From: Streptomyces sp. NBC_01255
GTDB lineage: Bacteria; Actinomycetota; Actinomycetes; Streptomycetales; Streptomycetaceae
Assembly (NCBI RefSeq): GCF_036226445.1
Contig: NZ_CP108474.1
Location: 1,984,001-2,048,000 of the forward strand
Direction: 5' to 3'
Length of the DNA: 64,000 nucleotides
The notes beneath the pieces were generated by a model, which saw only the letters and a list, made by a program, of their open reading frames with translations, had not been told where the DNA came from and did not search any database. Every line of letters starts with the position of its first letter. Within the stretch, counting starts at the first letter, position 1. Made by a program: the position numbers and the translations under genes. Positions 15,299 to 24,135 of the stretch are shown one piece after another.

Positions 15299-17481
15299 CC
15301 ATGCCGCCCACCCCGCCGACGACACCGCAGCCGTGGTCGGCGCCCCCGTCACCTCCGCAAGCCGGCCCCACCGCCGCGTACATCGGCCCGTACCGGGTGA
15401 TCCGCGAGCTCGGCGCGGGCGGCATGGGCCGCGTCCACCTCGCCGCCTCCCGCAGCGGCCGTGCGGTGGCCGTCAAGGTCGTACGTCCCGAACTGGCCGG
15501 CGACCCCGACTTCCGCCGGCGCTTCAGGTCCGAGGTGGACGCGGCCCGCGCGGTCTCCGGCGCCTTCACCGCGCCGGTCGTCGACGCCGACCCCGAGGGC
15601 CCGCAGCCCTGGCTGGCCACCGCCTACATCCCCGGCCCGTCGCTCTCCGACGCCCTGGACGCCCACGGGCCCATGCCCGAGGCCACCCTGCGCGTGCTCG
15701 GCGGCGGCCTGGCCGAGGCGCTGGCCGCGATCCACCGCGCGGGGCTCGTCCACCGCGACCTCAAGCCGTCCAACATCCTGCTCACCCTCGACGGCCCCCG
15801 GGTGATCGACTTCGGCATCAGCCGGGCCGTCGACGGCACCGTGCTCACCGCCGAGGGCCAGGTCGCCGGCTCGCCGGGCTTCATGTCTCCCGAGCAGTCG
15901 CGAGGGGACGAACTCACCGGCGCCAGCGATGTGTTCGCCTTCGGCGCCGTGCTCGCCCTCGCCGCCACCGGCGTCCCGCCGTTCGGCACCGGCGCGGCCC
16001 ACGCCCTGCTCTACCGGGTCGCGTACGAGCAGCCGCAGCTGGACGGCGTCCCGCACGGCCTGCTCGGACTCGTCGCCGCCTGCCTCGACAAGGATCCCGC
16101 CCGGCGTCCCACGGTCGCGCAACTGCAGGCCTGGCTCCGTCCGGAGACGACCGCGGGCTGGCTCGGCGCCGTCGAGCTCCAGGTGATCGAGGACCAGCGC
16201 ACGCTGCACACCGCGGTACGCCCCCCGCTGATCAGCCGTCGGCGGCTGCTCTTCGGCGGAGGAGCGCTCACCGTGGCCGCGACGGCCGGCGGCGTCGCCT
16301 GGTTCACGCGCTCCCGCGACGAGGGGACGGGGGCCACCCCCGTACTCGACTGGACCCGTGACCTGCCCCGGCCCGGCATGGCCTTGAGTGCGGTGACCCG
16401 GACCACGCTGCTGTGCACCCAGCAGGCCACGGGGGCCTGCTTCGACCGGGAGACGGGCAAGCTCCTGTGGCAGGACGCCGACGGGCAGAATACCGACGCC
16501 CTCACCGACGACGAGCGCGTCTACACGGTCCGTACCGACGGCAAGGTGCACGCGTTCGACGGCCGGACCGGGCGGGAGCTGTGGAACGCGACCCCGGACA
16601 AGGACGAGGCTCCCCGGCTGGAGTTCACCGACGGCGCGCTGGTGGTGACGACGAGCGGCAGACGCCTCCAGGGCCTGACGGCGTCGAGCGGCGAGGTGCG
16701 CTGGACCTCGTCCGCCGTGCAGGGCGTCCTCGCGGTCGTCGGCACCTCCCCGGCCGGCACCCTGATCGTCTGGGGAAGCCCCGCGAAGACGGACCCGGCC
16801 GCGACGACCAAGGGATACGCCTCCCTCGCCCCGGAGTCGGGCGAGCGCGTCTGGGCCAAGGACCTGGTCGCCCTCTACCCGCCGGACACCGGCAAGGTGC
16901 TCTACGGCATCGACGGCGCCATGAACCTGCTCGCACTCGATCCCGCAAGCGGCCGAACGCTCCGGAGCACGCCCACGAAGCTCCCGCCGACGAACAGCGA
17001 GATCCTCGGATTCGACGGGTCCCTGAACCTGGTCGAGGGAACCCTGTTCTGCTACCCGAACACCGGCGCCAACGGCTCGACCCGCGGGCTGCTCGTCGCC
17101 TTCGACCCGGGCACGGGCAAGACCCTGTGGAGCGTGCAGACCGCCGCCCGCGGCAACCGCGGCTACGCACGCTCCGGCGCGACCGTCTGCTACCTGGACA
17201 GGAACGTCCTGCACGGAATCGACGCCGGGACCGGCGCGAAACGCTGGACGGCGGGCTCCGGCCTGGGCGAGCTGGAGTTCCTCGGCCCCCTGCGCGGACT
17301 CTTCCTCGCCGCCGGCGCCAAGGGCCTGTACGCCTTCCACGCCGAGACCGGCCGCCAGGTCTGGCACCACGCGGCCGCCGCCGGTTCCGGTACGGGCCGC
17401 TGGTCGACGCACGTCGTCGACGATCACCTCTACGCCACATGGTCCGGCAGGCTGCTCCGCTTCTCGCTGCCCCCGGCCTGA
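15295..17481 (+). CDS. Second Ser/Thr protein kinase with PQQ-like beta-propeller
   Basis: A 728-aa paralogue of the kinase just upstream and translationally coupled to it by GTGA. Motifs: GAGGMGRVH, VAVKVV (Lys about 60), HRDLKPSN (about 152), DFGIS (about 172), GSPGFMSPEQ. The membrane segment (about 314-335) again begins with an Arg-rich SRRRLLFGGG. The C-terminal propeller has blades such as CFDRETGKLLWQ and AFDGRTGRELWN. The two kinases probably arose by tandem duplication and then diverged in the propeller, which suggests different ligands under a common transcript. Confidence 0.92.
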   Translation: MTMPPTPPTTPQPWSAPPSPPQAGPTAAYIGPYRVIRELGAGGMGRVHLAASRSGRAVAVKVVRPELAGDPDFRRRFRSEVDAARAVSGAFTAPVVDADPEGPQPWLATAYIPGPSLSDALDAHGPMPEATLRVLGGGLAEALAAIHRAGLVHRDLKPSNILLTLDGPRVIDFGISRAVDGTVLTAEGQVAGSPGFMSPEQSRGDELTGASDVFAFGAVLALAATGVPPFGTGAAHALLYRVAYEQPQLDGVPHGLLGLVAACLDKDPARRPTVAQLQAWLRPETTAGWLGAVELQVIEDQRTLHTAVRPPLISRRRLLFGGGALTVAATAGGVAWFTRSRDEGTGATPVLDWTRDLPRPGMALSAVTRTTLLCTQQATGACFDRETGKLLWQDADGQNTDALTDDERVYTVRTDGKVHAFDGRTGRELWNATPDKDEAPRLEFTDGALVVTTSGRRLQGLTASSGEVRWTSSAVQGVLAVVGTSPAGTLIVWGSPAKTDPAATTKGYASLAPESGERVWAKDLVALYPPDTGKVLYGIDGAMNLLALDPASGRTLRSTPTKLPPTNSEILGFDGSLNLVEGTLFCYPNTGANGSTRGLLVAFDPGTGKTLWSVQTAARGNRGYARSGATVCYLDRNVLHGIDAGTGAKRWTAGSGLGELEFLGPLRGLFLAAGAKGLYAFHAETGRQVWHHAAAAGSGTGRWSTHVVDDHLYATWSGRLLRFSLPPA

Positions 17482-17498
17482 CGAACGTCAGGCCGGGG
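17471..17498 (+). terminator. Terminator after the kinase operon
   Basis: A perfect 12-bp stem (17471-17482 with 17487-17498) closes a GAAC tetraloop and overlaps the kinase stop codon. Confidence 0.8.
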
Positions 17499-17564
17499 CG
17501 TCCGGCCGGCCCGCGTCCGTTTCGTTCAAGACCGGGCCGCCCGGCAGCCCCTAGCGTGCGGGAC

Positions 17565-17987
17565 ATGGACACAGCACCCCGTATCGCGCCCCGCCTGGAC
17601 CTCGTCGGCGTGGTGGTCTCGGACATGGCCGCCTCGCTCGCCTTCTACCGCCGTCTCGGCCTGGACGTCCCGGCCGGGGCGGAGACCGCCCCGCACGTGG
17701 AAGCCGCGCTGCCCGGCGGGCTGCGAATCGCCTGGGACACGGAGGAGACCGTGCGCTCCTTCGATCCGTCCTGGCGGCGCCCCGAGGGCGGGAACCGGAT
17801 CGAGCTCGCCTTCCGGTGCCGTACGCCCGAGGACGTGGACGCGGTGTACGAGGAGCTCGTGGGCGCGGGCCACGGCGGGCATCTGAAGCCCTGGGACGCC
17901 GTCTGGGGCCAGCGCTACGCGGTGGTCCTCGACCCGGACGGCAACGGCGTGTCCCTGTTCGCGGACGCGCCGACGGCCGCTTCGTAG
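17565..17987 (+). CDS. VOC/glyoxalase-fold protein
   Basis: A 140-aa protein of the vicinal oxygen chelate fold: a first beta-alpha-beta unit ([23 protein letters not shown]) and a second ending in [19 protein letters not shown], the usual last strand. Family members include glyoxalases, dioxygenases and resistance proteins; the substrate cannot be told from sequence. ATG 17565. Its 3' end overlaps the convergent AraC-type gene by 73 bp. Confidence 0.85.
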   Translation: MDTAPRIAPRLDLVGVVVSDMAASLAFYRRLGLDVPAGAETAPHVEAALPGGLRIAWDTEETVRSFDPSWRRPEGGNRIELAFRCRTPEDVDAVYEELVGAGHGGHLKPWDAVWGQRYAVVLDPDGNGVSLFADAPTAAS

Positions 17988-18661
17988 GCACTGAGCGTCG
18001 TGCCGGCCAAGGCCCTCGTCTCGCGCGCGAGATGGGCCTGGTCGGCGCAGCCCGCACGGAGGGCGGCCTCGGCGTACGGCAACCCGGCCCTGACCAGGGC
18101 CAGGGCGCGCTGGAGGCGGAGGATCCGGGCGAGTGTCTTGGGGCCGTAGCCGAAGGCCTCCAGGGAGCGCCGGTGCAGCTGCCGGGCGCCGAGCCCGACC
18201 GCGTCGGCGGTCTCGGCCACCGGGCGGCCCGCGTCCAGGCGGGCGACGACGGCCCGCAGCAGCGGGTCGGGGGCCGGAGTGTCCGCCGCCCTGCGCAGGG
18301 CCAGGGTCTCCAGGGCCGCGGCCGGGTCGGGGGCCTCCGTGATCCGTTCGCCGAGCCGGCGCGCCTCGGCCTCGCCCCAGAGGGCGCCGAGGGCGACCCG
18401 CCGGTCGCGCAGTTCACGGGCCGGTACGCCGAGGATGCCGGGCGCCTCCCCCGGCGCGAAGCGGATCCCCGCGTACCGCGTGACGGGCTCCGCCGGTACG
18501 TACGCCCGTGTGTCGGGTCCGGCGACGAGGAGCAGGCCGTCGGCCCAGATCAGGTCCATGCAGCCGTCGGGCAGGACGGGACGTACGGATCGAGGGGCCC
18601 CCGGGAGGGTCCTCGTCCACAGGACGGCTCCCGCGAGCCGGGACGGGCGCTCCTCGTACAT
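17915..18661 (-). CDS. AraC family transcriptional regulator
   Basis: A 248-aa regulator. The N-terminal part ([23 protein letters not shown]) resembles the cupin-like DUF6597 domain often fused to AraC HTHs, and the C-terminus (about 145-235) holds the double HTH ([20 protein letters not shown] and [21 protein letters not shown]). It overlaps the VOC gene tail to tail; such pairs are often functionally linked in Streptomyces, but convergence gives no direct evidence of control. Confidence 0.88.
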   Translation of the reverse strand: MYEERPSRLAGAVLWTRTLPGAPRSVRPVLPDGCMDLIWADGLLLVAGPDTRAYVPAEPVTRYAGIRFAPGEAPGILGVPARELRDRRVALGALWGEAEARRLGERITEAPDPAAALETLALRRAADTPAPDPLLRAVVARLDAGRPVAETADAVGLGARQLHRRSLEAFGYGPKTLARILRLQRALALVRAGLPYAEAALRAGCADQAHLARETRALAGTTLSAYEAAVGASANRDTPLPSGSRTTA

Positions 18662-18694
18662 CCTTCGAGCCTACGGACGACGGGACCGGACCGC

Positions 18695-19819
18695 CTACTC
18701 CTTCTCCCAGCCCGAGTGGATGCGCGACTTCACGTCGTCCGGGGGCAGGAACTTCGACCAGCGCTCCGGGAACTCGGACGGCATGTCCGGATCGTCCTCG
18801 TCGACGTCCTCGGCCTCGGCGCGGACGCGGGCGACCAGCTCGGCGGCCTGGACCGCGCGGGCCCGCTCGTTGGCCTCGCGGGCCGCCGCGGTGGCGACGG
18901 AGGGCCAGACGCGGTCGATGGCGGCGTTCACGGCGGCCCCGACGAGGACCGCGAAGGCGGAGATGCCGATCCAGAGGAGGACGGCGATGGGCGCGGCGAG
19001 GGAGCCGTAGATGGTCGGTCCCTCGACCTGGCTGGTGAGGTAGATCCGCAGCAGGAAGCTGCCGAGGACCCACATGCCGAGTGCGACGAGGGCGCCGGGG
19101 ATGTCCTCGATCCACGGCGATCTGACGGGTACGGACACGTGGTAGAGCGTCGTGAGGAAGGCGATGGAGAGCAGGATGACGGCCGGCCAGTACAGGACGG
19201 CGACGACTTCCGTCCCCCAGGGCACCAGTTCGACGACGCGGTCGGGTCCGACGACCGCGAGCGGCAGGACGACGGCGCCGATGATCAGGGCCACGATGTA
19301 GAGCAGGAAGGCCAGGAGCCGGGTCTTGACGATGCCCCGGTGGCCGTCGAGCCCGTACATGACGGTGATGGTGTCGATGAAGACGTTCACCGCGCGCGAG
19401 CCGGACCAGAGGGCGATGGCGAAGCCCAGGGAGACCAGTTCGGGCCGTCTTCCCCGCGTGACGTCGTCGAGGAGCGGTTTGGCGATGTCGTGGACGCCCC
19501 GGTCGGAGAGGACCGTTCCGGCGGCGCGGAGGATGTTCTCCTCGATGCTCGCGACGGTGTCGGTGTTGGTCCAGTCGTCGGCGTAGCCGAGGAGGGCGAT
19601 CATGCCGAGGAGCAGCGGTGGCAGCGACAGCAGCGTGAAGAACGCGGCCTCGGCGGCGAGGCCGAGGATCCGGTACTCGATGCCCGAATTGACGGTGTCC
19701 TTGAGGAGGAGCCAGACCATCTTCCGCTTGGAGACGTTGCGGTAGAGGACGCGCGCGCGGTGGAGCCTGCTCCAGGGCCGCCGCTCGGGCCGATCGGGTG
19801 TTTCGCTTGCTGCCTGCAC
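18695..19819 (-). CDS. YihY/BrkB family integral membrane protein
   Basis: A 374-aa inner membrane protein with six membrane segments: one near residues 48-75 (LGLAAEAAFFTLLSLPPLLLG), four or five between about 130 and 285, and a charged, acidic C-terminal tail of about 80 residues. The first helix and the SLGFAIALWSGSRAVNVFIDTI segment are characteristic of the YihY family, often mislabelled ribonuclease BN. The function is unknown. It is divergent from the AidB-like gene, with starts 17 bp apart, so the promoters must overlap the coding ends. Confidence 0.9.
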   Translation of the reverse strand: MQAASETPDRPERRPWSRLHRARVLYRNVSKRKMVWLLLKDTVNSGIEYRILGLAAEAAFFTLLSLPPLLLGMIALLGYADDWTNTDTVASIEENILRAAGTVLSDRGVHDIAKPLLDDVTRGRRPELVSLGFAIALWSGSRAVNVFIDTITVMYGLDGHRGIVKTRLLAFLLYIVALIIGAVVLPLAVVGPDRVVELVPWGTEVVAVLYWPAVILLSIAFLTTLYHVSVPVRSPWIEDIPGALVALGMWVLGSFLLRIYLTSQVEGPTIYGSLAAPIAVLLWIGISAFAVLVGAAVNAAIDRVWPSVATAAAREANERARAVQAAELVARVRAEAEDVDEDDPDMPSEFPERWSKFLPPDDVKSRIHSGWEKE

Positions 19820-19836
19820 CTGCTTACCGTATCGGC

Positions 19837-21492
19837 ATGGCAGCGAGCACCCACACCGTGACCAACCAGGCTCCGCCCCTGGTGGGATACGACGTCTTCA
19901 CGTGCGACCGGACGCTGGCGGAGGCCGTCGAGCGGCACCTCGCGCCCGAGGTCCTGGCGGAGGCCCGCGAGGAACTGGTCATCCTTGGCCAGGCCTCGGG
20001 GTCCGAGCAGGTCAGGGAGTGGGGCGAGCTCGCGAACACGTACCCGCCGCGGCTGCGGACCCACGACCGGTACGGGAACCGGATCGACGAGGTCGACTTC
20101 CATCCAGCCTGGCACCGGCTGCTCGGCAAGTCGGTGGGGGCCGGTCTCACGGACGCGTGGAGCCGCCCGGGTGGTCATGTGCGGCGCGCCGCCGGGCTCC
20201 TGGTGGTGTCGCAGGCGGAGGCGGGGCACGTCTGTCCGCTGTCGATGACGCACGCGTCGGTGCCGGCGCTGCGCGCCGAGCCGGAGCTCGCGGCGGTGTG
20301 GGAGCCGGCGGCGACCTCGCACGTGTACGAGCGGGAGCTGCGTCCCGTCGCCGAGAAGCCGGGGGCGCTGCTCGGGATGGCGCTGACGGAGAAGCAGGGC
20401 GGCAGCGACGTACGGGCGAACACGACGGAGGCGCGTCCGCTGGCGGCCGACGGGGAGTACGTCCTGACGGGGCACAAGTGGTTCTGTTCGGCGCCGATGT
20501 CCGACGCCTTCCTGGTCCTGGCGCAGGCTCCGGCGGGGCTGACCTGCTTCCTGCTGCCGCGGGTCCTCCCCGACGGCTCGCGCAACGCGTTCGCGATCCA
20601 GCGGCTGAAGGACAAGCTGGGCAACCGCTCGAACGCCTCCGCCGAGGTGGAGTTCGACGGGACGACCTGGGCGCGCCGGATCGGCGAGGAGGGGCGCGGG
20701 GTCCGGTCGGTCATCGGCATGGTGGCGGCGACGCGGCTCGACTGTGTGCTCGGCTCGGCGGCGCTGATGCGGCAGGCGGTCGCGCAGGCCGTGCACCACT
20801 GCGCGTACCGCCAGGCCTTCGGCGGGGTGCTGATCGAGAAGCCCCTCATGCGGAACGTCCTCGCCGATCTGGCCCTGGAGTCCGAGGCGGCGACGGTCCT
20901 CGCGATGCGCCTGGCGGCTGCGTACGACGCGGTGGACTCGGGTGCCCCCGGGGCGGAGCTGGAGCGGGCTTTGCTCCGTATCACCGTGCCGGTGGCGAAG
21001 TACTGGGTGACGAAGCGGTGTACGCCGGTGGTGGCCGAGGCCCTGGAGTGCCTGGGCGGCAACGGGTACGTGGAGGAGTCGGGGCTGCCGCGGCTGCTTC
21101 GCGAGTCGCCGCTCAACTCGGTCTGGGAGGGCTCGGGGAACGTCCAGGCGCTCGACGTGCTGCGGGCGCTGCGGACCGGGCCCGCGTCGTTCGACGCCTT
21201 CCTGCGCGAGGTGGGGGCGGCGCGGGGCGCTGACCACCGGCTCGACCGGGCGATCCGGGACCTGCTGGTCGAACTGGCCGATCTGGAGGGGATCGAGGCG
21301 CGGGCGCGGCGGCTCGTGGAGCGGATGGCGCTGGTGCTCCAGGGCGCGCTGCTGGTGCGGTGGGCGCCGCCGGAGGTGGCGGACGCGTTCTGCGCGTCGC
21401 GGCTCGGCGGGGACGGGGGGTCGACGTTCGGGACGCTGGCGCACACGCTGGACCTGCGGGCGGTGGTGGAGCGGGCGCGGGTGACGGTCTGA
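19837..21492 (+). CDS. aidB: AidB-like acyl-CoA dehydrogenase family protein
   Basis: A 551-aa flavoprotein of the acyl-CoA dehydrogenase fold. The AidB subgroup is indicated by the N-terminal VTNQAPPLVGYDVFTCDRTL, LSMTHASVPALRA, TEKQGGSDVRANTTEA, and CLGGNGYVEESGLPRLLRE followed by SVWEGSGNVQALDVLR. E. coli AidB belongs to the Ada regulon and is linked to protection from alkylating agents; the chemistry is not settled. ATG 19837 starts the conserved sequence; an upstream in-frame ATG adds 13 residues. A bulged hairpin terminator follows. An Ada/AlkA-type gene lies 13 kb away, not adjacent. Confidence 0.88.
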   Translation: MAASTHTVTNQAPPLVGYDVFTCDRTLAEAVERHLAPEVLAEAREELVILGQASGSEQVREWGELANTYPPRLRTHDRYGNRIDEVDFHPAWHRLLGKSVGAGLTDAWSRPGGHVRRAAGLLVVSQAEAGHVCPLSMTHASVPALRAEPELAAVWEPAATSHVYERELRPVAEKPGALLGMALTEKQGGSDVRANTTEARPLAADGEYVLTGHKWFCSAPMSDAFLVLAQAPAGLTCFLLPRVLPDGSRNAFAIQRLKDKLGNRSNASAEVEFDGTTWARRIGEEGRGVRSVIGMVAATRLDCVLGSAALMRQAVAQAVHHCAYRQAFGGVLIEKPLMRNVLADLALESEAATVLAMRLAAAYDAVDSGAPGAELERALLRITVPVAKYWVTKRCTPVVAEALECLGGNGYVEESGLPRLLRESPLNSVWEGSGNVQALDVLRALRTGPASFDAFLREVGAARGADHRLDRAIRDLLVELADLEGIEARARRLVERMALVLQGALLVRWAPPEVADAFCASRLGGDGGSTFGTLAHTLDLRAVVERARVTV

Positions 21493-21571
21493 TGCGTCGT
21501 ACGGCTCGCGCGGGCCGGAGTGTTGAGCCGCGCGTACCAGGGGTGGACCCGTGAGGGTCGGCACGCGCGGA

Positions 21572-21614
21572 GAGCGGGGGTGGTGCTGCGCCGACACGGC
21601 ACCACCCACCGCTC
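21572..21614 (+). terminator. Hairpin terminator after the AidB-like gene
   Basis: A 15/16-nt inverted repeat (21572-21586 with 21599-21614) with a single-base bulge and a 12-nt loop. It lies in the 291-bp gap before the GAF regulator gene, which otherwise shows nothing convincing. Confidence 0.5.
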
Positions 21615-21783
21615 ACATCACCCTCATGCACAGGGCCGGTCGGTCGCCAGAGTTGCAAAGGGTTGCAGGATTACCCGAACCGGGCCGCGCCGGACGGCCC
21701 CGAACGGCACCATGGGCAGCGACACTCCGGACATCTGCCCAGTGCAGAACCGATACAGCACCACGGGTGGCTGGGAGAGACCG

Positions 21784-23085
21784 ATGAAGAACACGCAGCT
21801 CGACATGAAGCGGCTTGCCACCATGGACGCCGCCCAGGCCGCCCGGCTGCTGCACCGGGTCCGTGACGCGACCCTGGCGGGCCGTACGCCGCCGATCGCG
21901 CCCCGCGCGGTCATCGACGCGTCCTGGCAGCGGATGGCCCGGCTGGGGCTCGACCCCGACCAGGGCACGAGCAGCGTGCTGCTCCAGCGGGACGAGCTGG
22001 AGCAGCGGCGCAGGAGCACGCTCCTGTCCGAGGTGATGCAGACACTCAGCGGCGGCCTCGCCGGCATCGCCGACACCTCCCTCCAGATCATGGTGGTCAC
22101 CGACGAGAGCGGCCGCGTGCTGTGGCGTCAGGGGAACCTCGCGGTGCTGCGCCAGGCGAACGGCATCTGTCTGGAGGAGGGCGCGGCCTGGACGGAGCAC
22201 GCGACCGGGACGAACGCGGTCGGCACGGCGCTCGCCATGGGCCGGGCCGTGCAGGTGCACTCCGCAGAGCACTACGTGCAGTCGCTGCACAACTGGACCT
22301 GCGCCGCCGCGCCCGTGCACGATCCGCGCGATCAGCGGCTCCTGGGGATCCTGGACGTGAGCGGACCGGCGTCCAGCTTCCATCCGGCGATGCTGGCGCT
22401 GGTCGCCTCGGTCGCCCAGCTCGCCGAGGCGGAGATGCGCGAACGGCACCGGCGGTCGGTCGAGCGGCTGCGGGCGGTGGCCGCGCCGATCCTGTGCCGG
22501 GTGGGAGGGCGCGCCGTGGCGGTCGACGTCCACGGCTGGACGGCCGCGGTGACCGGTCTCGCGCCGGTGGACCGGATCCCGCTGCCCAAGTCCTTCCGCG
22601 CGGGCCGGGTGTGGCTGCCCTCGCTCGGCGTGTGCGCGGTGGAACCGCTGCCCGGCGGCTGGCTGCTGCGGGTGGAGGAGGAGACCCGGCCGGTGGACCC
22701 CGGCGCGGCCGCGGCGAGCCGGGTGGTCCTCGACCTGAGCAGGCCGCGCCGCTGGACGGTGGCCGTCTCGGGGGAGGCGGGCAGCTGGCAGCTGGAGCTC
22801 AGCCCCCGGCACGCGGAGCTCCTCTATGTCCTGGCGCTGCACCGCGACGGGCGGACGGCGGCGGAGCTGGCGGACGACGTCTTCGGGGACCGTACGAGGA
22901 CGGTGACCGTACGGGCGGAGATGTCCCGGGTACGCCGGAACCTGGCGGGGGTCCTGGCGCACCGGCCGTACCGCTTCCGGGAGGAGGTCGCGGTGGAGAT
23001 CCTCCGCCCGGAACGCCCGGCGGACCTGCTGCCGCACTCGACGGCCCCGGCGGTGACGGCGGCGCGCACGGTCGGGGACGCGTAG
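21784..23085 (+). CDS. GAF-domain transcriptional regulator
   Basis: A 433-aa protein from ATG 21784 behind GGGAGAGA. The N-terminus and GAF domain (about 20-210: PRAVIDASWQRMARLGLDP, VTDESGRVLWRQG, WTEHATGTNAVGTAL, DPRDQRLLGILDVSG) resemble the sensory half of AcoR-like activators. In place of a sigma-54 AAA+ domain it has a C-terminal winged-helix-like segment (about 345-410, LSPRHAELLYVLALHRDGRTAAELADDVFGD) related to response-regulator DNA-binding domains. It is common in Streptomyces; ligand and targets are unknown. Confidence 0.82.
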   Translation: MKNTQLDMKRLATMDAAQAARLLHRVRDATLAGRTPPIAPRAVIDASWQRMARLGLDPDQGTSSVLLQRDELEQRRRSTLLSEVMQTLSGGLAGIADTSLQIMVVTDESGRVLWRQGNLAVLRQANGICLEEGAAWTEHATGTNAVGTALAMGRAVQVHSAEHYVQSLHNWTCAAAPVHDPRDQRLLGILDVSGPASSFHPAMLALVASVAQLAEAEMRERHRRSVERLRAVAAPILCRVGGRAVAVDVHGWTAAVTGLAPVDRIPLPKSFRAGRVWLPSLGVCAVEPLPGGWLLRVEEETRPVDPGAAAASRVVLDLSRPRRWTVAVSGEAGSWQLELSPRHAELLYVLALHRDGRTAAELADDVFGDRTRTVTVRAEMSRVRRNLAGVLAHRPYRFREEVAVEILRPERPADLLPHSTAPAVTAARTVGDA

Positions 23086-23212
23086 CGCGCTCGGCGGTAG
23101 GGGGCTCGGGTCCGGCGTTCGGTCGTCCCACTCCTTGGACACCCTGCCCATGGGGCGGCGAAAGCAACCACCCCGGTCGCCTCCCCGCGGGGGCTCGTGA
23201 TGCGATGGCTCC

Positions 23213-23782
23213 ATGCACATCACGCTCACCACCTGGTCCCTCGAACAGACCTCGCCGTCCGACCTCCGCCCCGCCCACGTCCCGGAGGGCGACGACATCA
23301 CGATCGCCCGGGCCGAGGTGCCCTCGGCGGAGTACAGCCGCTTCCTCTACACGGCGGTCGGTGGCGACATCCGCTGGAACGACCGCCTGGCGCTCACGTA
23401 CAAGCAGTGGCAGGAGATCGTCGAGAAGCCGGGTGCCGAGATCTGGGTGGCGTACGACCGGGGGACGCCCGCCGGGTACGTGGAGCTCGACCCCCAGCCC
23501 GACGGCGTCGTGGAGATCGTCTACTTCGGCCTGATCCCCGCCTTCCGGGGGCGCCGGATCGGCGGCCACCTCCTCTCCGAGGGCGTGCGGCGCGCCTGGG
23601 ACCTGGCCGAGCGGTGGCCCGAGCGCGAGGCCACGAAGCGCGTGTGGCTGCACACCTGCTCGCTCGACGGCCCGCACGCGATGGCCAACTACGAGCGGCG
23701 CGGCTTCCGGCTCTTCGACACGAAGGTGGAGGAAGTGGAAGAGTCGGAGACCCCCGGCCCGTGGCCCGGCGCCCACGCCTGA
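23213..23782 (+). CDS. GNAT family N-acetyltransferase
   Basis: A 189-aa acetyltransferase. The acetyl-CoA site is seen in VEIVYFGLIPAFRGRRIGGHLL (motif A, R-G-R-R-I-G), preceded by WVAYDRGTPAGYVELD and followed by NYERRGFRLFDTKVEE (motif B). The acceptor substrate cannot be predicted. A strong terminator follows 20 bp after the stop, so it is a separate unit from the sulfur operon downstream. Confidence 0.88.
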   Translation: MHITLTTWSLEQTSPSDLRPAHVPEGDDITIARAEVPSAEYSRFLYTAVGGDIRWNDRLALTYKQWQEIVEKPGAEIWVAYDRGTPAGYVELDPQPDGVVEIVYFGLIPAFRGRRIGGHLLSEGVRRAWDLAERWPEREATKRVWLHTCSLDGPHAMANYERRGFRLFDTKVEEVEESETPGPWPGAHA

Positions 23783-23802
23783 GACACGCACCGACCACGG
23801 AG

Positions 23803-23828
23803 AAGGGGCCCTTACGGGGCCCCTTTTT
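23803..23828 (+). terminator. Rho-independent terminator
   Basis: A 9-bp GC-rich stem (23803-23811 with 23817-23825), 5-nt loop and a run of five T. It is the clearest classical terminator in the window. Confidence 0.9.
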
Positions 23829-23925
23829 CGTGACCCAGAACACAGCGTCTCGCTCATCGAGACATCTATGTCCAAATCGTGGACGATGCTGGACTGGGTC
23901 CAAAGTCCCGTGACACGCTTCCGTC

Positions 23926-24009
23926 ATGTCTGGAACTGGAACTGCCTTGGTGAGTCGGCGGCACGTCGACCTCGGCCGCATGTCCAGCGCCATCTGTCCG
24001 GCGCGCTGA
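23926..24009 (+). CDS. Cysteine leader peptide of the sulfur operon
   Basis: A 27-residue ORF, 126 bp upstream of the sulfite reductase gene, containing SRRHVDLGRMSSAIC and ending PAR. The SRRHVDL-x-R-x-SS-x-x-C pattern is that of actinobacterial leader peptides found ahead of cysteine and sulfur genes. In mycobacteria, related Cys-containing uORFs have been shown to attenuate downstream expression according to cysteine supply. Here the Cys codon is fourth from the end and a hairpin lies between the leader and the structural gene, so cysteine-dependent control is likely. Confidence 0.85.
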   Translation: MSGTGTALVSRRHVDLGRMSSAICPAR

Positions 24010-24070
24010 GACCACCAGCACCGCCGCGATATCTCCTCTGCCCGACCCTGCTGCGCACTGACGCGCCACC

Positions 24071-24102
24071 CTCTGACCTCAGCGCGAGTGTGCAGGTCAG
24101 AG
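24071..24102 (+). promoter_or_regulatory. Hairpin between the cysteine leader and sulfite reductase gene
   Basis: A perfect 9-bp inverted repeat (24071-24079 with 24094-24102) with a 14-nt loop, 33 bp before the reductase start. There is no U-run, so it may act on translation or as part of a longer alternative fold with the leader. Confidence 0.45.
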
Positions 24103-24135
24103 CCGCCCTCTCGCAGTCCCGAAGGACAAGACGCC

